Positions 9,627 through 18,903 of a stretch of DNA of 64,000 bases are shown here, piece after piece. Source of the DNA: Thalassotalea loyana (GTDB taxonomy: Bacteria; Pseudomonadota; Gammaproteobacteria; Enterobacterales; Alteromonadaceae). Below the pieces are notes generated by a model. It had not been told where the DNA came from. It saw nothing but the letters and a program-made list of their open reading frames with translations, and searched no databases. Both the position numbers and the translations under genes were made by a program. The number at the start of each line of letters is the position of its first letter. Positions within the stretch are counted from its first letter, which is position 1. The stretch covers positions 186,001 through 250,000 of the forward strand of contig NZ_BSSV01000001.1 in the NCBI RefSeq assembly GCF_030161435.1. The letters run 5' to 3'.

Positions 9627-11561
9627 ATGGCGTTATGGGGTGGTCGCTTTAAAGAGCAAGCGAGTGCGCAGTTCAAAAAGTTCAACGATTCTTTGCCCGT
9701 TGATTATCGTTTGGCAGTGCAGGATATTGTCGGTTCGATTGCTTGGGCCGGCGCTTTGAACCAGGTTGGTGTGCTGAGCGACGAAGAAGTTGCAACGCTT
9801 GAGTCTGCTCTACTTGAACTTAAAGTGTCAGTTGAAGAGAACCCAAAGCAAATTCTGCTATCTGATGCAGAAGATATTCACAGCTGGGTTGAAATTCAAC
9901 TCATTGAGAAAACCGGAGATTTAGGTAAAAAGCTTCATACGGGCAGAAGCCGTAATGACCAAGTTGCCACTGATCTTAAGCTTTGGTGCAAGGAAACTGG
10001 CGGGGAGCTTCTATTTGCGTTGGTTAATCTTCAACAGGCGCTGATGAATTTGGCTGAACGCGAAAGCAATACGGTTTTACCCGGTTATACCCATTTACAG
10101 CGTGCGCAACCAGTGACTTTCGGTCATTGGTGCCTAGCTTATGTAGAAATGTTTAATCGTGATATCGGTCGTTTGAAAGATGCGTTATACCGTGCTGATA
10201 CTTCACCTTTAGGGTCTGGTGCACTCGCTGGAACAGCTTATCCAATTGATAGAAACCTATTGGCGCAGAACCTAGGCTTTAGAACTGCCACGATTAATAG
10301 TTTGGATGCGGTCTCTGATAGAGACCACGTCATTGAATTACTTGCGACGGCAAGCGTAAGCATGATGCATTTGTCACGTTTTGCAGAAGACTTAATTTTT
10401 TATAATTCTGGGGAAGCTGGCTTTGTGGAAATGAGTGACCTGGTAAGCTCAGGTTCATCATTAATGCCCCAAAAGAAAAACCCAGACGCATGTGAGCTAA
10501 TTCGGGGTAAAGCAGGGCGTGTCTTTGGCTCGTTAACTGGCATGCTAACGACGATGAAAGCCTTAGCATTGGCATATAACAAAGATATGCAAGAAGACAA
10601 AGAAGGCTTGTTTGACGCATTAGATACTTGGCAGGAATGTATGGAAATGGCTGTACTTGTTGCTCAAGGGTTAAAGGTTAATAGCGCCAGAACATTAGCT
10701 GCAGCTCAACAAGGTTATGCAAACGCAACAGAGCTTGCTGATTATCTTGTCAGCAAAGATGTACCATTTAGAGAAGCTCATCATATCGTTGGTGAGGTTG
10801 TGTTAGCGGCAATTGATAAAGGTGTACCGCTTGAAGACCTGACATTAACTCAGCTTCAGAATTACAGTACTAAGATTGAGCAAGATGTATATCAGCACCT
10901 GACAATTGAGTCTACGTTGGATAAACGTGAAGCGTTAGGCGGTACGTCTAGAGCACAAGTTAAAAAAGCGATTGCTGATATTCAAAGTGACCAACAACAA
11001 CTGTTAAATACACAAGTTGTCGGGGCGCCAGGTAAAAAGCAGATAGCGTTTGCATTAAGACAAGTTCAACAACGTTTGAATGCACAACGTGCAGCGGCAA
11101 TGTCCGTGCGCCGGGCAAAAATGTCAGACGTTGATAAGATTCACCAACTCGTCGATGACTGGTCGAATAAAGGCGAGATTTTGCCAAGAACTCGTGACAA
11201 TATCATTCATGATATCCAAAATTTCGTTGTTGCAGAACTCGACGGTCAGGTGGTTGGCTGTGCGTCGCTTTACATCTATCAAACGGATCTAGCAGAAATC
11301 CGCTCGGTCGTTATTGATGAGGCATTTCATGGTCAAGGACAAGGTCAAGCGCTTGTACAGTACTTGCTTGAGTTTGCTCATCAAATGGAGTTAGGAAAAA
11401 TAATTGTCTTAACTTATATACCAGAGTATTTCAGTCAGTTAGGTTTTAGTTTGATTGAGAAATCGAGTCTTCCTGAAAATATTATTGAAGATAGCGAACC
11501 GAGCCCACATAAAAACCCTGAAGATGAATTGGCAATGGAATATTCGGTGGGTGCCTCGTAA
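9627..11561 (+). CDS. argH: Argininosuccinate lyase fused to a GNAT acetyltransferase (ArgHA type)
   Basis: The 644-residue protein is about 180 residues longer than a plain lyase. Residues about 1-465 are ArgH: WGGRFKEQ at the N terminus, [12 protein letters not shown], and the fumarase/lyase signature [11 protein letters not shown]. From about residue 492 ([12 protein letters not shown]) a GNAT N-acetyltransferase domain follows, with [19 protein letters not shown] and an acetyl-CoA loop-like [14 protein letters not shown]. This is the ArgHA architecture described in Moritella and relatives, where the C-terminal domain supplies N-acetylglutamate synthase activity. The protein would then catalyse both the first committed step and the last step of arginine synthesis. 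There is no amino-acid-kinase regulatory domain on this copy. argA begins 3 bp after its stop. Confidence 0.93.
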   Translation: MALWGGRFKEQASAQFKKFNDSLPVDYRLAVQDIVGSIAWAGALNQVGVLSDEEVATLESALLELKVSVEENPKQILLSDAEDIHSWVEIQLIEKTGDLGKKLHTGRSRNDQVATDLKLWCKETGGELLFALVNLQQALMNLAERESNTVLPGYTHLQRAQPVTFGHWCLAYVEMFNRDIGRLKDALYRADTSPLGSGALAGTAYPIDRNLLAQNLGFRTATINSLDAVSDRDHVIELLATASVSMMHLSRFAEDLIFYNSGEAGFVEMSDLVSSGSSLMPQKKNPDACELIRGKAGRVFGSLTGMLTTMKALALAYNKDMQEDKEGLFDALDTWQECMEMAVLVAQGLKVNSARTLAAAQQGYANATELADYLVSKDVPFREAHHIVGEVVLAAIDKGVPLEDLTLTQLQNYSTKIEQDVYQHLTIESTLDKREALGGTSRAQVKKAIADIQSDQQQLLNTQVVGAPGKKQIAFALRQVQQRLNAQRAAAMSVRRAKMSDVDKIHQLVDDWSNKGEILPRTRDNIIHDIQNFVVAELDGQVVGCASLYIYQTDLAEIRSVVIDEAFHGQGQGQALVQYLLEFAHQMELGKIIVLTYIPEYFSQLGFSLIEKSSLPENIIEDSEPSPHKNPEDELAMEYSVGAS

Positions 11562-11563
11562 TA

Positions 11564-12886
11564 ATGAACACCCCGAATATTGATCAGCCTAGTTATGTAA
11601 AATGGTTCAGAAATGCTGCGCCATACATTAATGCTCACCGAGGTAAAACGGTGGTCATGATGTTTGGCGGAGAAGCGGTTTTGCATCCCAACTTCTCTAA
11701 TATTATTCACGATATTGCCTTGCTCAGAAGCTTAGGTGTAAAGCTAGTATTAGTGCATGGCGCAAGACCGCAAATTGATCAACGCATGCAGTTATTGGGT
11801 GCTGAGCAACAATTTGAGAACAACTTAAGAATTACGGATAGCGAAAGCTTGATGGCCGTTAAAGATGCGACGGGTGCGTTGCGGCTTCACATTGAAGCAT
11901 TGCTTACCATGGGGTTGGCGAATTCACCAATGCACGGCAGTGAAATAAGAGTGAGTTCAGGCAACTTTGTGATTGCTAAACCTATCGGGGTCAAGCGCGG
12001 CGTTGACTACAAACATACTGGATTGGTTCGTCGTGTCGATACAAAAGGGATTAATAACCAACTTGATTTAGGGTCGATTGTTTTGCTGTCGCCTGTTGGC
12101 TATTCACCAACGGGTGAAGTCTTTAATTTGGCATTAGAAGATGTCGCGACTCAAGCTGCAATTTCGCTAAAAGCTGACAAACTTATTGCCTTTACGGAAC
12201 AGCAAGGCTTGTTGTCATCATCTGGCGAATTGATTCGTAGTTGTAGTGTGCGAACAGTTAAATCCATGTTGTCAGAGAATGAAGATTTTACGCAAGAATT
12301 ACTCCTTCGAGCGATTATTCAAAGTGGCGAAAATGGCGTAGAACGGTGTCATTGTGTTAGTTATCAAAGTGACACAGCGCTGTTGCAAGAGCTATTCACT
12401 CGAGATGGGGCAGGCACACTTATTGCGAAAGATCATAAAGAGCAAATCTCAACCGCATCAATTGATGATGTCGGTGGGATATTAGAGCTTATTGAACCTT
12501 TGGAAGAAGAGGGTATTTTAGTCAAACGTTCTCGTGAGCTTTTGGAATTAGAAATTGACCGCTTTTTAGTGCTGAAAAAAGAAGATGTGATTATCGCTTG
12601 TGCAGCATTATATCCTTATCCTGAGTCAGGCGTAGGGGAACTCGCTTGTGTTGCTATTCATCCAGATTATCGTAAAGGTAGCCGAGGTGAGCATTTACTC
12701 AATGCCATTGAAGCTTTTGCTAAACGACAGAAACTCAATGAGCTATTCGTTTTAACAACCGTCAGCGCGCATTGGTTTTTAGAGAAAGGATTTATCGAAA
12801 GCTCTGTTGATTACTTACCTGAGAGTAAAAAGCAGATTTATAACTTGCAGCGCAAATCTAAAGTCTTTGTAAAACGCCTACTATAA
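11564..12886 (+). CDS. argA: N-acetylglutamate synthase (kinase-like plus GNAT domains)
   Basis: Classical 440-residue ArgA. The N-terminal amino-acid-kinase-like domain (residues about 20-285: TVVMMFGGEAV, LVLVHGARPQID) binds arginine and gives feedback control in the family. The C-terminal GNAT domain (about 295-440) has ELACVAIHPDYRKGSRGEHLL as its acetyl-CoA loop and a terminal HWFLEKGF motif. It makes N-acetylglutamate from glutamate and acetyl-CoA in the cytoplasm. It is the last gene of the arg operon and is followed directly by a strong terminator. Because argH(A) just upstream also carries a GNAT domain, this operon appears to encode two acetylglutamate-forming activities, only this one with an allosteric domain. 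Confidence 0.94.
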   Translation: MNTPNIDQPSYVKWFRNAAPYINAHRGKTVVMMFGGEAVLHPNFSNIIHDIALLRSLGVKLVLVHGARPQIDQRMQLLGAEQQFENNLRITDSESLMAVKDATGALRLHIEALLTMGLANSPMHGSEIRVSSGNFVIAKPIGVKRGVDYKHTGLVRRVDTKGINNQLDLGSIVLLSPVGYSPTGEVFNLALEDVATQAAISLKADKLIAFTEQQGLLSSSGELIRSCSVRTVKSMLSENEDFTQELLLRAIIQSGENGVERCHCVSYQSDTALLQELFTRDGAGTLIAKDHKEQISTASIDDVGGILELIEPLEEEGILVKRSRELLELEIDRFLVLKKEDVIIACAALYPYPESGVGELACVAIHPDYRKGSRGEHLLNAIEAFAKRQKLNELFVLTTVSAHWFLEKGFIESSVDYLPESKKQIYNLQRKSKVFVKRLL

Positions 12887-12894
12887 ATTCAAGA

Positions 12895-12927
12895 AACAGC
12901 CCCAATAGAAATACTTCTGGGGCTGTT
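12895..12927 (+). terminator. Rho-independent terminator of the arg operon
   Basis: AACAGCCCCA (12895-12904) pairs perfectly with TGGGGCTGTT (12918-12927) over a 13-nt loop and is followed by TTT. It lies 9 bp after the argA stop and 15 bp before the convergent hydrolase stop. Confidence 0.88.
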
Positions 12928-12941
12928 TTAGTTAAGAAATT

Positions 12942-13955
12942 TTAGCCGTGCTCACGCGCTATAAAGCTAAATACATGACCTAGTAATTGTTGTTGAATGG
13001 CTTTGCGGTCAACCCCTTCTCTGTCTTTGCATAATGAAACACCTTTTGCTTTGTGTTCGTGTTGACATGTATTGATGTAAACAAAGTGACCAGCACCTTG
13101 CTTAATACCTATTAACTGAGCGTTATCAATATGTTCAGCGTAATGTTTTGCATGCTGTTCATAGGGTAAGAAATCATTTTCAACGGAACCAATGATCAAG
13201 GTAGGCACGTTAATTTTTTGTAGGCTGTTATCATTAACTGCATGACCTAAGGCTGGGTCTAGGGCAATGATGGCATTAATCCTATTATCAAACATTTTTG
13301 CTTGATGAGTGGTCATTTCCGCTAAGTTCAATGCGTTTGATTTAGGCGTTGAGCCATAATCACAGCTTTTATCTCGTGCTGCTTTTACTGATTGGCAATA
13401 GCGTTCAGTTTTTCCCGCTTCTAAAGTAGAGCCAGCCAGCGCTAACGCTGTAAAACCACCTGCAGAATGCCCTAACATCAAGATGTTATTGGTGTCGACA
13501 GTAATACTCAGCAAGCCGGGCTCTGAGAGTTTATCGATAGCAAAACTTATCTCTTGCGGTCGTTGCCAAAACCTCATTAGCACACTTGGATCGATAGACT
13601 GTTTTCCGTACATCCAAGACTCACCATAATGGGCAACGCCAGCGACTAAGTACCCTTGCGAAGCCAAGGCATATCCCAGCCAATTCATTTCAATTGGCGA
13701 GCCAAATGCGCCGTGTGAGATCATCGCAACTTTCCGCTTACTTTGATGAGCCGCTAAACAGATTTGAGCACTGCATTCTTCAGCTTGGCTTTGATACCAA
13801 AATTTCACTTTTACGGGCTGCTGTGTTGTTTGGTTGTAAAAATCCACTTCAGTGCTTTTTAGCGGAAGCTGAGAAGATGCGAACACATGAGTACTGAAAA
13901 CTAAGAGTCCAATTAAAGCGATAAATTTTAGCGTATTCATAGTGTTGCAAGTCAT
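12942..13955 (-). CDS. Secreted alpha/beta hydrolase (dienelactone hydrolase / PAF-acetylhydrolase-like)
   Basis: The 337-residue protein begins MTCNTMNTLKFIALIGLL, a signal peptide ending near VFASS, so it is exported. The hydrolase fold shows MISHGAFGSP (oxyanion region), the nucleophile elbow GHSAGGF with Ser164, an acidic candidate in IIGSVENDFLPYEQH, and a late His in GAGHFVYI. Substrate unknown; the closest general match is the dienelactone-hydrolase / platelet-activating-factor acetylhydrolase-like group. The start at 13955 is chosen because AAGGA lies 8 bp upstream and a signal peptide follows. A longer open frame running to 14201 would overlap the AraC gene and adds non-protein-like sequence. 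It lies about 80 bp downstream of the AraC-type gene on the same strand, so the two may be co-regulated. Confidence 0.82.
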   Translation of the reverse strand: MTCNTMNTLKFIALIGLLVFSTHVFASSQLPLKSTEVDFYNQTTQQPVKVKFWYQSQAEECSAQICLAAHQSKRKVAMISHGAFGSPIEMNWLGYALASQGYLVAGVAHYGESWMYGKQSIDPSVLMRFWQRPQEISFAIDKLSEPGLLSITVDTNNILMLGHSAGGFTALALAGSTLEAGKTERYCQSVKAARDKSCDYGSTPKSNALNLAEMTTHQAKMFDNRINAIIALDPALGHAVNDNSLQKINVPTLIIGSVENDFLPYEQHAKHYAEHIDNAQLIGIKQGAGHFVYINTCQHEHKAKGVSLCKDREGVDRKAIQQQLLGHVFSFIAREHG

Positions 13956-14035
13956 TATTATTCCTTGTTTGTCATTTCTTAGCATACTGTACCGACAATT
14001 AATATTGAGATCTGTGCAGAAAGTGCGATCTTCAG

Positions 14036-14914
14036 TCATGGACTTTCTGGGTTCTCGATAGCAAAGTAGAGTTTGGTAAGTAAACTCTCTTCGGGAGTTT
14101 GTAGCGGATTGTTGATATAACGCTGAACGATTTGCTGGTCTTTTAGTTTGATATTGTTTGGAAGAACCCATTGGGCATAAACTTGAGAAATGGTCTGCCA
14201 CATCGTTGCGTGACTACCTATATGAGTAAAACACGCCCATTGACCTGCTTGCCAAGCAAATTCCTCTAACCGATGATCCGCGTTGAGACCATGGGTAAAG
14301 CCAGCAAAAAAAGTACTTTGAGTTTGTTCACCAACCCACGGATTATCGATGGATACTCCAATAGGTTTCAGCTGCTCAAATGTTAAGGGTAATGCCATGT
14401 CAGTTAGTTGCTTATAGAGTTCAGCAGCTATTCGAGAAAACGACTGTTGATCGAAGCCTTTTCCATAAAGTCCAAGGATAGTTTGTTTGGGGAGAGTTAA
14501 TAATTGCGGCTCAAGCACACGGCTGAACTCTGAGTGTTTGGGTGCTAATATTCCCGCTCTTGGAGTGTTCGGCAACAAGCCCTGATTTGCTTGGCGAGGC
14601 GTTATCCCAAAGTTTTTCTTGAACGCACGAGAAAAAGAAGATGGAGAGTCATAGCCTGTTATTAATGCGACTTCGAGAATTGATTTATTACCCTGTTTAA
14701 TTAGGTGCATTGCTTTCTCGAGCTTTTGCCGTTGGATGAAGTCTCCTAACTGAAAGCCTGTGGCAGCGGCGAATATTCGATTAAAATGGTATTTTGAATA
14801 GCCGGTATAGTTAGCTAATTCCTCAAGGCTAACTTTTTCTTCACTGTGATCAAAAACATATTGAGCCACTTGGCTAACAATTGTCGAGTGGGCTTGGCTA
14901 ATAGAGCAATCCAT
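14036..14914 (-). CDS. AraC/Rob-type transcriptional regulator with GyrI-like effector domain
   Basis: A 292-residue DNA-binding protein. The N-terminal AraC double helix-turn-helix (residues about 12-112) shows SLEELANYTGYSKYHFNRIF and EVALITGYDSPSSFSRAFKK followed by FGITPRQ. The C-terminal half (about 130-290) fits the GyrI-like / AraC effector-binding domain: LTLPKQTILGLYGKG, PIGVSIDNPW, and WACFTHIGSHATMWQTI. This N-to-C order is that of Rob/SoxS-like proteins that sense small hydrophobic ligands. It sits between the glucosylglycerate operon upstream and the secreted hydrolase downstream, all on the minus strand, and could regulate either. There is no direct evidence for its target. Confidence 0.86.
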   Translation of the reverse strand: MDCSISQAHSTIVSQVAQYVFDHSEEKVSLEELANYTGYSKYHFNRIFAAATGFQLGDFIQRQKLEKAMHLIKQGNKSILEVALITGYDSPSSFSRAFKKNFGITPRQANQGLLPNTPRAGILAPKHSEFSRVLEPQLLTLPKQTILGLYGKGFDQQSFSRIAAELYKQLTDMALPLTFEQLKPIGVSIDNPWVGEQTQSTFFAGFTHGLNADHRLEEFAWQAGQWACFTHIGSHATMWQTISQVYAQWVLPNNIKLKDQQIVQRYINNPLQTPEESLLTKLYFAIENPESP

Positions 14915-15034
14915 CGCGCTTGATAAATTCCATTAAAAGTAAAAGTTACAATAACTTATCTTAGAGCATGATGGATTATCAAGTAGGTTTTATCTAAAGT
15001 CTATTTCACAACCTAAAGTAAACTGGGCGATGTA

Positions 15035-16786
15035 TTACTCATTAGTATTGGTCAGCCATACAGTTTGATAGGGCGCGAGCGTTAGTTGTTGATTGAAACT
15101 ATCGATCTCATCACCACTGATTAGGTCAAACCAAGATTCCGTGATAATCAAATTGAGTTCACTTACCGGTACTATCTGAACGTCCTTGGTAATGTTTGAA
15201 ATGCAGAAAATACTTTGCTTTCGATCTAACGATTGTCGCCAAAAACCAAATAACGATAAACCGACATTGAGCGTAAACTGAGTTGCATTTGGGTGAAATG
15301 CGCTCTGTGCTTTTCGGATGTCGATTAACTTACGCATCGTTTGTAGAATGCGGGCGTGTTGGCTATCTTCGTTTTGTAAATGTTCGTCTAACAAGTGTTG
15401 ATGCCAGCGTCGTCGGTTGATAGAACGGTTATGGTGTGTGTGATTTAATTTTTCATAATCATTGTTAGTGCCTAAGAGGCTATGAATATAAATACCCGGT
15501 ATGCCTTCAAGCCCCAACATAATTGCATGTGCACAAATAAAACGTTCAAAACCGAATTCATCAGCACCATCAACGGTCCCTTTTAACGCATCTACTAGGG
15601 CAATATTCATTTCATAAGCTTTTTGTTTACCATCTGGTGTAGAACGCCAAGAAATGACACCGCCAAAACTTTGCATGGTTGAAATAAGGCTGTCGGTTTC
15701 ATCTTCAGATAATATGCCTTCTACGGGCCGTAAACCAACACCATCATGAGAGGCGATAAAATTAAAATAGGTCGTACCGTTTTGTGCAGGTGGCATACTC
15801 ATTAACCAACGTTTCAAGTGTAAGCAATTACCGGTAATTAAGGTATTGATGAGCAACGGAGGTAATGAAAAGTTGTAGATACAATGCGCTTCATTGGCGT
15901 TACCAAAGTACGTTAAATTCTGAGTGTTAGGAATATTTGTTTCGGTAATAATGACGGCATTGGGTTCAGCATGTTCAATTAAGCTTCTTAGCAAGCGAAT
16001 GATTTCATGCGTCTGTGCCAAGTTGATGCAGGTCGTGCCCAGTGCTTTCCATAAGAATGCGACAGCATCGAGCCTAAATATAGTCACGCCTGCGTCCAAG
16101 TATTGGCGAAAGATTTTAACGAATTGTGCGAGCACAGCAGGATTTCTGAAATCAAAATCTACTTGATCGTGACTGAATGTACACCATACATGCTTTTCAC
16201 CATTTGCAGTCATTGTCGGTCTAAGCAATGGCGATGTTCTTGGTCTTACAACTTTACTGGTATCGACGTTCGGATCACAAGTAAAGAAATAATCATGTCC
16301 GGTACCTGAGCCCTTAATAAAATTTTCAAACCACATGCTTCGACTTGAACAATGATTAATGACAACATCAGCCATTAATCGACGTTCATTGGCAATCGCT
16401 CGAATATCAAACCAGCTGCCGTGTGCTTCATTAACGCTAGAGTAATCGATGACTGAAAAGCCATCATCTGAGCTATAAGGAAAAAATGGCAGGATATGAA
16501 CACTATTGACTGAAGAACCCAAATACTGGTTCATGAAACTGCGAAGGGTAACTAATGGTAGTTGCCCTTCTTGGATCAGACTATCCGCATAGGTGATCAT
16601 GATTATATCCTGCTCTGACCAATGATTCTTATACGGTTCTGGGCTTTTTACGGACACAGATATTTGCATCAATTCAATGAGCTCTTGAGCAAAACCAGCG
16701 TAATCTAAGTCAATATCGACATCGCGATATATGATGTCGAGTTGACCACTAATCTTCTGGGCTAAGTTATCTAATACCGTTGTCAT
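15035..16786 (-). CDS. GH13_18 sugar phosphorylase, probably glucosylglycerate phosphorylase
   Basis: A 583-residue sucrose-phosphorylase-family enzyme. The catalytic residues of the GH13 barrel are visible: nucleophile D240 (FRLDAVAFLWK), acid/base E282 (IITETNIP) and transition-state Asp D348 (IASHDGVGLRP). HILPFFPYSSDDGFSVIDY near residue 100 is the signature of this subfamily. Homologues use phosphate to cleave sucrose, sucrose-6-phosphate or glucosylglycerate, giving glucose-1-phosphate. The adjacent glucosyl-3-phosphoglycerate synthase, phosphatase and glycerate kinase point strongly to glucosylglycerate as substrate. It is the last gene of a four-gene operon, 31 bp after gpgS. No signal peptide, so cytoplasmic. 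The family call is certain; substrate is inferred from context. Confidence 0.85.
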   Translation of the reverse strand: MTTVLDNLAQKISGQLDIIYRDVDIDLDYAGFAQELIELMQISVSVKSPEPYKNHWSEQDIIMITYADSLIQEGQLPLVTLRSFMNQYLGSSVNSVHILPFFPYSSDDGFSVIDYSSVNEAHGSWFDIRAIANERRLMADVVINHCSSRSMWFENFIKGSGTGHDYFFTCDPNVDTSKVVRPRTSPLLRPTMTANGEKHVWCTFSHDQVDFDFRNPAVLAQFVKIFRQYLDAGVTIFRLDAVAFLWKALGTTCINLAQTHEIIRLLRSLIEHAEPNAVIITETNIPNTQNLTYFGNANEAHCIYNFSLPPLLINTLITGNCLHLKRWLMSMPPAQNGTTYFNFIASHDGVGLRPVEGILSEDETDSLISTMQSFGGVISWRSTPDGKQKAYEMNIALVDALKGTVDGADEFGFERFICAHAIMLGLEGIPGIYIHSLLGTNNDYEKLNHTHHNRSINRRRWHQHLLDEHLQNEDSQHARILQTMRKLIDIRKAQSAFHPNATQFTLNVGLSLFGFWRQSLDRKQSIFCISNITKDVQIVPVSELNLIITESWFDLISGDEIDSFNQQLTLAPYQTVWLTNTNE

Positions 16787-16817
16787 TTTTATTCCTTGAG
16801 TTTGAACTGATTAAGAA

Positions 16818-18038
16818 TTAACTAAATTCCATGTGATCTTGTTCAACCGCATCTTTTAGCTCTTCAAGAATGTCCGGCACAGCGCTTTGTACTCTGTTCC
16901 ATGTTGGCATAAAAGGAGTTTCCATCGGACGATCTAAGAACATTTGTCCTGCTGCCACAATATTTTTAGCAAACATTTCGATTGCTTTTTCTTCATTGTG
17001 AACGTCCAGTGTTAAGCCATTCATCAGGGCGTCATGTCGATAAGCTTCGACATAATCGAGCGCGATTCGAAAGTATGTCGCCTTTATCGAGCGGAATGTT
17101 TCTGTGCTAAATGTCTGTCCTTGTGTTGCTAACTTTCTAAAAAATGCTTTGGTAATATCTATCGACATTTTCGATAGTCCGGCGTTTTGATTGTCCAAGG
17201 AGAGGTCTTGATGTTTATGATCGTAGATATCTGCGATGTCGACTTGGCAAATACGATTATGTGCATAATTGCGTTGCATCTCACTTAACACACCGATTTC
17301 TAATCCCCAATCACTTGGAATACGAAGATCAGATAATACGTCTCGTCTAAACGAAAATTCGCCAGCTAACGGATAGCGAAAGCTGTCCATATAATCTAAG
17401 TATTCATTGCAGCCTACTGTGCGTTTTAATGCTTTTATTAACGGGGTGACAAGTAAACGTGATACGCGACCATTGATTTTTCCATCGGCAATACGCGCAT
17501 AAAAACCTTTACTGAATTCATAGTTAAATTGTGGATGCGCGACCGGATATATTAGTCTTGCGAGTAAGGACTTTTCGTAGGTGACTATGTCACAGTCATG
17601 TAGGGCGACAGACTCTGCTTTGTCTGTTGCTAAAATATAGCCCATGCAATACCAAACATTTCGACCTTTTCCTAATTCCTTCGGCGCGAGTCCGAGTTTT
17701 TCGAGCTTTGCATCAAGCGCTTTTAAACGTGGGCCATCATTCCACAAAATACGATGATGTTGCGGTAATTTGTTGAAGAATTTTAATGCGTGCTGATATT
17801 GGGCTTGGTCAGCTCTGTCTAAACCGATAACTATTTGGTTTAAATAGGGCACAGTGGTCAACTCATCTACGATAGCTGGTAATGCTTCACCTTCTAATTC
17901 TGAAAAGAGTGAAGGAAGAATAAGTCCCAGTGGTCGCTGCTTTGTGAATTTAAGTAAGTCTTGCTCAAGAGATTCATGACTACGTTTTGATAAGTTATGT
18001 AAGGTGGTAACGACCCCGTTTTGATAGAAATCAGCCAT
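16818..18038 (-). CDS. gpgS: Glucosyl-3-phosphoglycerate synthase
   Basis: Transfers glucose from a nucleotide sugar to 3-phosphoglycerate, giving glucosyl-3-phosphoglycerate. The 406-residue protein fits GT81 GpgS/MpgS-type enzymes: GKGRNVWY at 123-130, the metal-binding DXD-like HDCDIV (D148, D150), YPLAGEFSFRRD and DWGLEIGVL. The ATG at 18038 overlaps the end of the phosphatase gene by 8 bp, indicating coupled translation. It is followed by the phosphorylase that would degrade the final product. Use of UDP- or ADP-glucose cannot be decided from sequence. In other bacteria this osmolyte accumulates under salt stress or nitrogen limitation. Confidence 0.9.
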   Translation of the reverse strand: MADFYQNGVVTTLHNLSKRSHESLEQDLLKFTKQRPLGLILPSLFSELEGEALPAIVDELTTVPYLNQIVIGLDRADQAQYQHALKFFNKLPQHHRILWNDGPRLKALDAKLEKLGLAPKELGKGRNVWYCMGYILATDKAESVALHDCDIVTYEKSLLARLIYPVAHPQFNYEFSKGFYARIADGKINGRVSRLLVTPLIKALKRTVGCNEYLDYMDSFRYPLAGEFSFRRDVLSDLRIPSDWGLEIGVLSEMQRNYAHNRICQVDIADIYDHKHQDLSLDNQNAGLSKMSIDITKAFFRKLATQGQTFSTETFRSIKATYFRIALDYVEAYRHDALMNGLTLDVHNEEKAIEMFAKNIVAAGQMFLDRPMETPFMPTWNRVQSAVPDILEELKDAVEQDHMEFS

Positions 18039-18903
18039 ACTTTCTCTCCTCTAGCATGATAGTGGTGTTGTCTGGATTTAAAATGTCCTGTGTTAAAAAG
18101 GTAATTGCCTCTACCCAACCTTGTGGGCCATATCCTTGTGTTTGGTAGATGAAACTTGCGTTATTGAGTGTTGGAAAACTGTGAACGGGTGATCGCACTT
18201 GAACCGATAGGTGAGCTGCTTCTAGCATGGCGGTATCATTATCGCCATCACCAAGGGCAATCGTTGTCTGCTGTTGTGATTTGTCAGTGTGGTACAGGGA
18301 AGCAAGCCATTCCAAGGCGCGGCCTTTGTCCGTGAAGTCCCCAACATGAATGAAGCGGCCACCACGAAGTACGTTGGCACCGTGTGCTTTTATATGGCTA
18401 ATGAACTCGTCAGCTTTATCTTCATTGTCGTGCCACAATACAGGCTCATTGAACATGCGTTGATTTGCTTTTTCTGCATCTTCTAGCGCTAGTCCTGTTA
18501 AGTTTGCAATCGTTTTTGCGGATAACTCCGAGAATCCTTGAAATTGATCACTATAGATAGCGCCTTGTGCTTTCAATAACTCAATCCATGTTTCTCTGGG
18601 TTGGCTAAACGTTTTCATCCAGTAGTTTTGGTAGCTATGGCACTCTTTTGGACAATCGATGAATAATGACTTAGGCAAGAAAACCGCGGCGCCATTCTCG
18701 ACAATAAAAGGTGCCTGTATACCAAGCTTTGACTGCAAGTCAGTCACTTCGGCGAATGTCTTGCTGGTATTGATAATAATTGGAATCCCAGCATGCTGTA
18801 AGACGGGGATGAGTTGATCAGCTGGTGCATGACTGTAACTAAAATGGTCAAGCAAAGTACCGTCTAAATCGGTGAATATTAGGTAACTTGGTTTATTAGA
18901 CAT
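18031..18903 (-). CDS. HAD-IIB phosphatase, probably glucosyl-3-phosphoglycerate phosphatase
   Basis: A 290-residue Cof-type HAD hydrolase of the mannosyl-3-phosphoglycerate phosphatase (MPGP/YedP) family. Motif I is FTDLDGTLLD at residues 10-19, motif II is the IINTSKT region, and motif IV is GDGDNDTAMLE. It should remove the phosphate from glucosyl-3-phosphoglycerate made by the next gene, giving glucosylglycerate. Family annotation often says mannosyl, but no mannosyl-phosphoglycerate synthase is present and the partner is GpgS-like. It overlaps glycerate kinase upstream and gpgS downstream by 8 bp each. Confidence 0.87.
   Translation of the reverse strand: MSNKPSYLIFTDLDGTLLDHFSYSHAPADQLIPVLQHAGIPIIINTSKTFAEVTDLQSKLGIQAPFIVENGAAVFLPKSLFIDCPKECHSYQNYWMKTFSQPRETWIELLKAQGAIYSDQFQGFSELSAKTIANLTGLALEDAEKANQRMFNEPVLWHDNEDKADEFISHIKAHGANVLRGGRFIHVGDFTDKGRALEWLASLYHTDKSQQQTTIALGDGDNDTAMLEAAHLSVQVRSPVHSFPTLNNASFIYQTQGYGPQGWVEAITFLTQDILNPDNTTIMLEERKYG

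Noticed and set aside
13956-14201. Open frame extending the secreted hydrolase upstream to 14201
   Set aside because: It overlaps the AraC gene in another frame, lacks a ribosome site, and the start at 13955 has AAGGA plus an immediate signal peptide.
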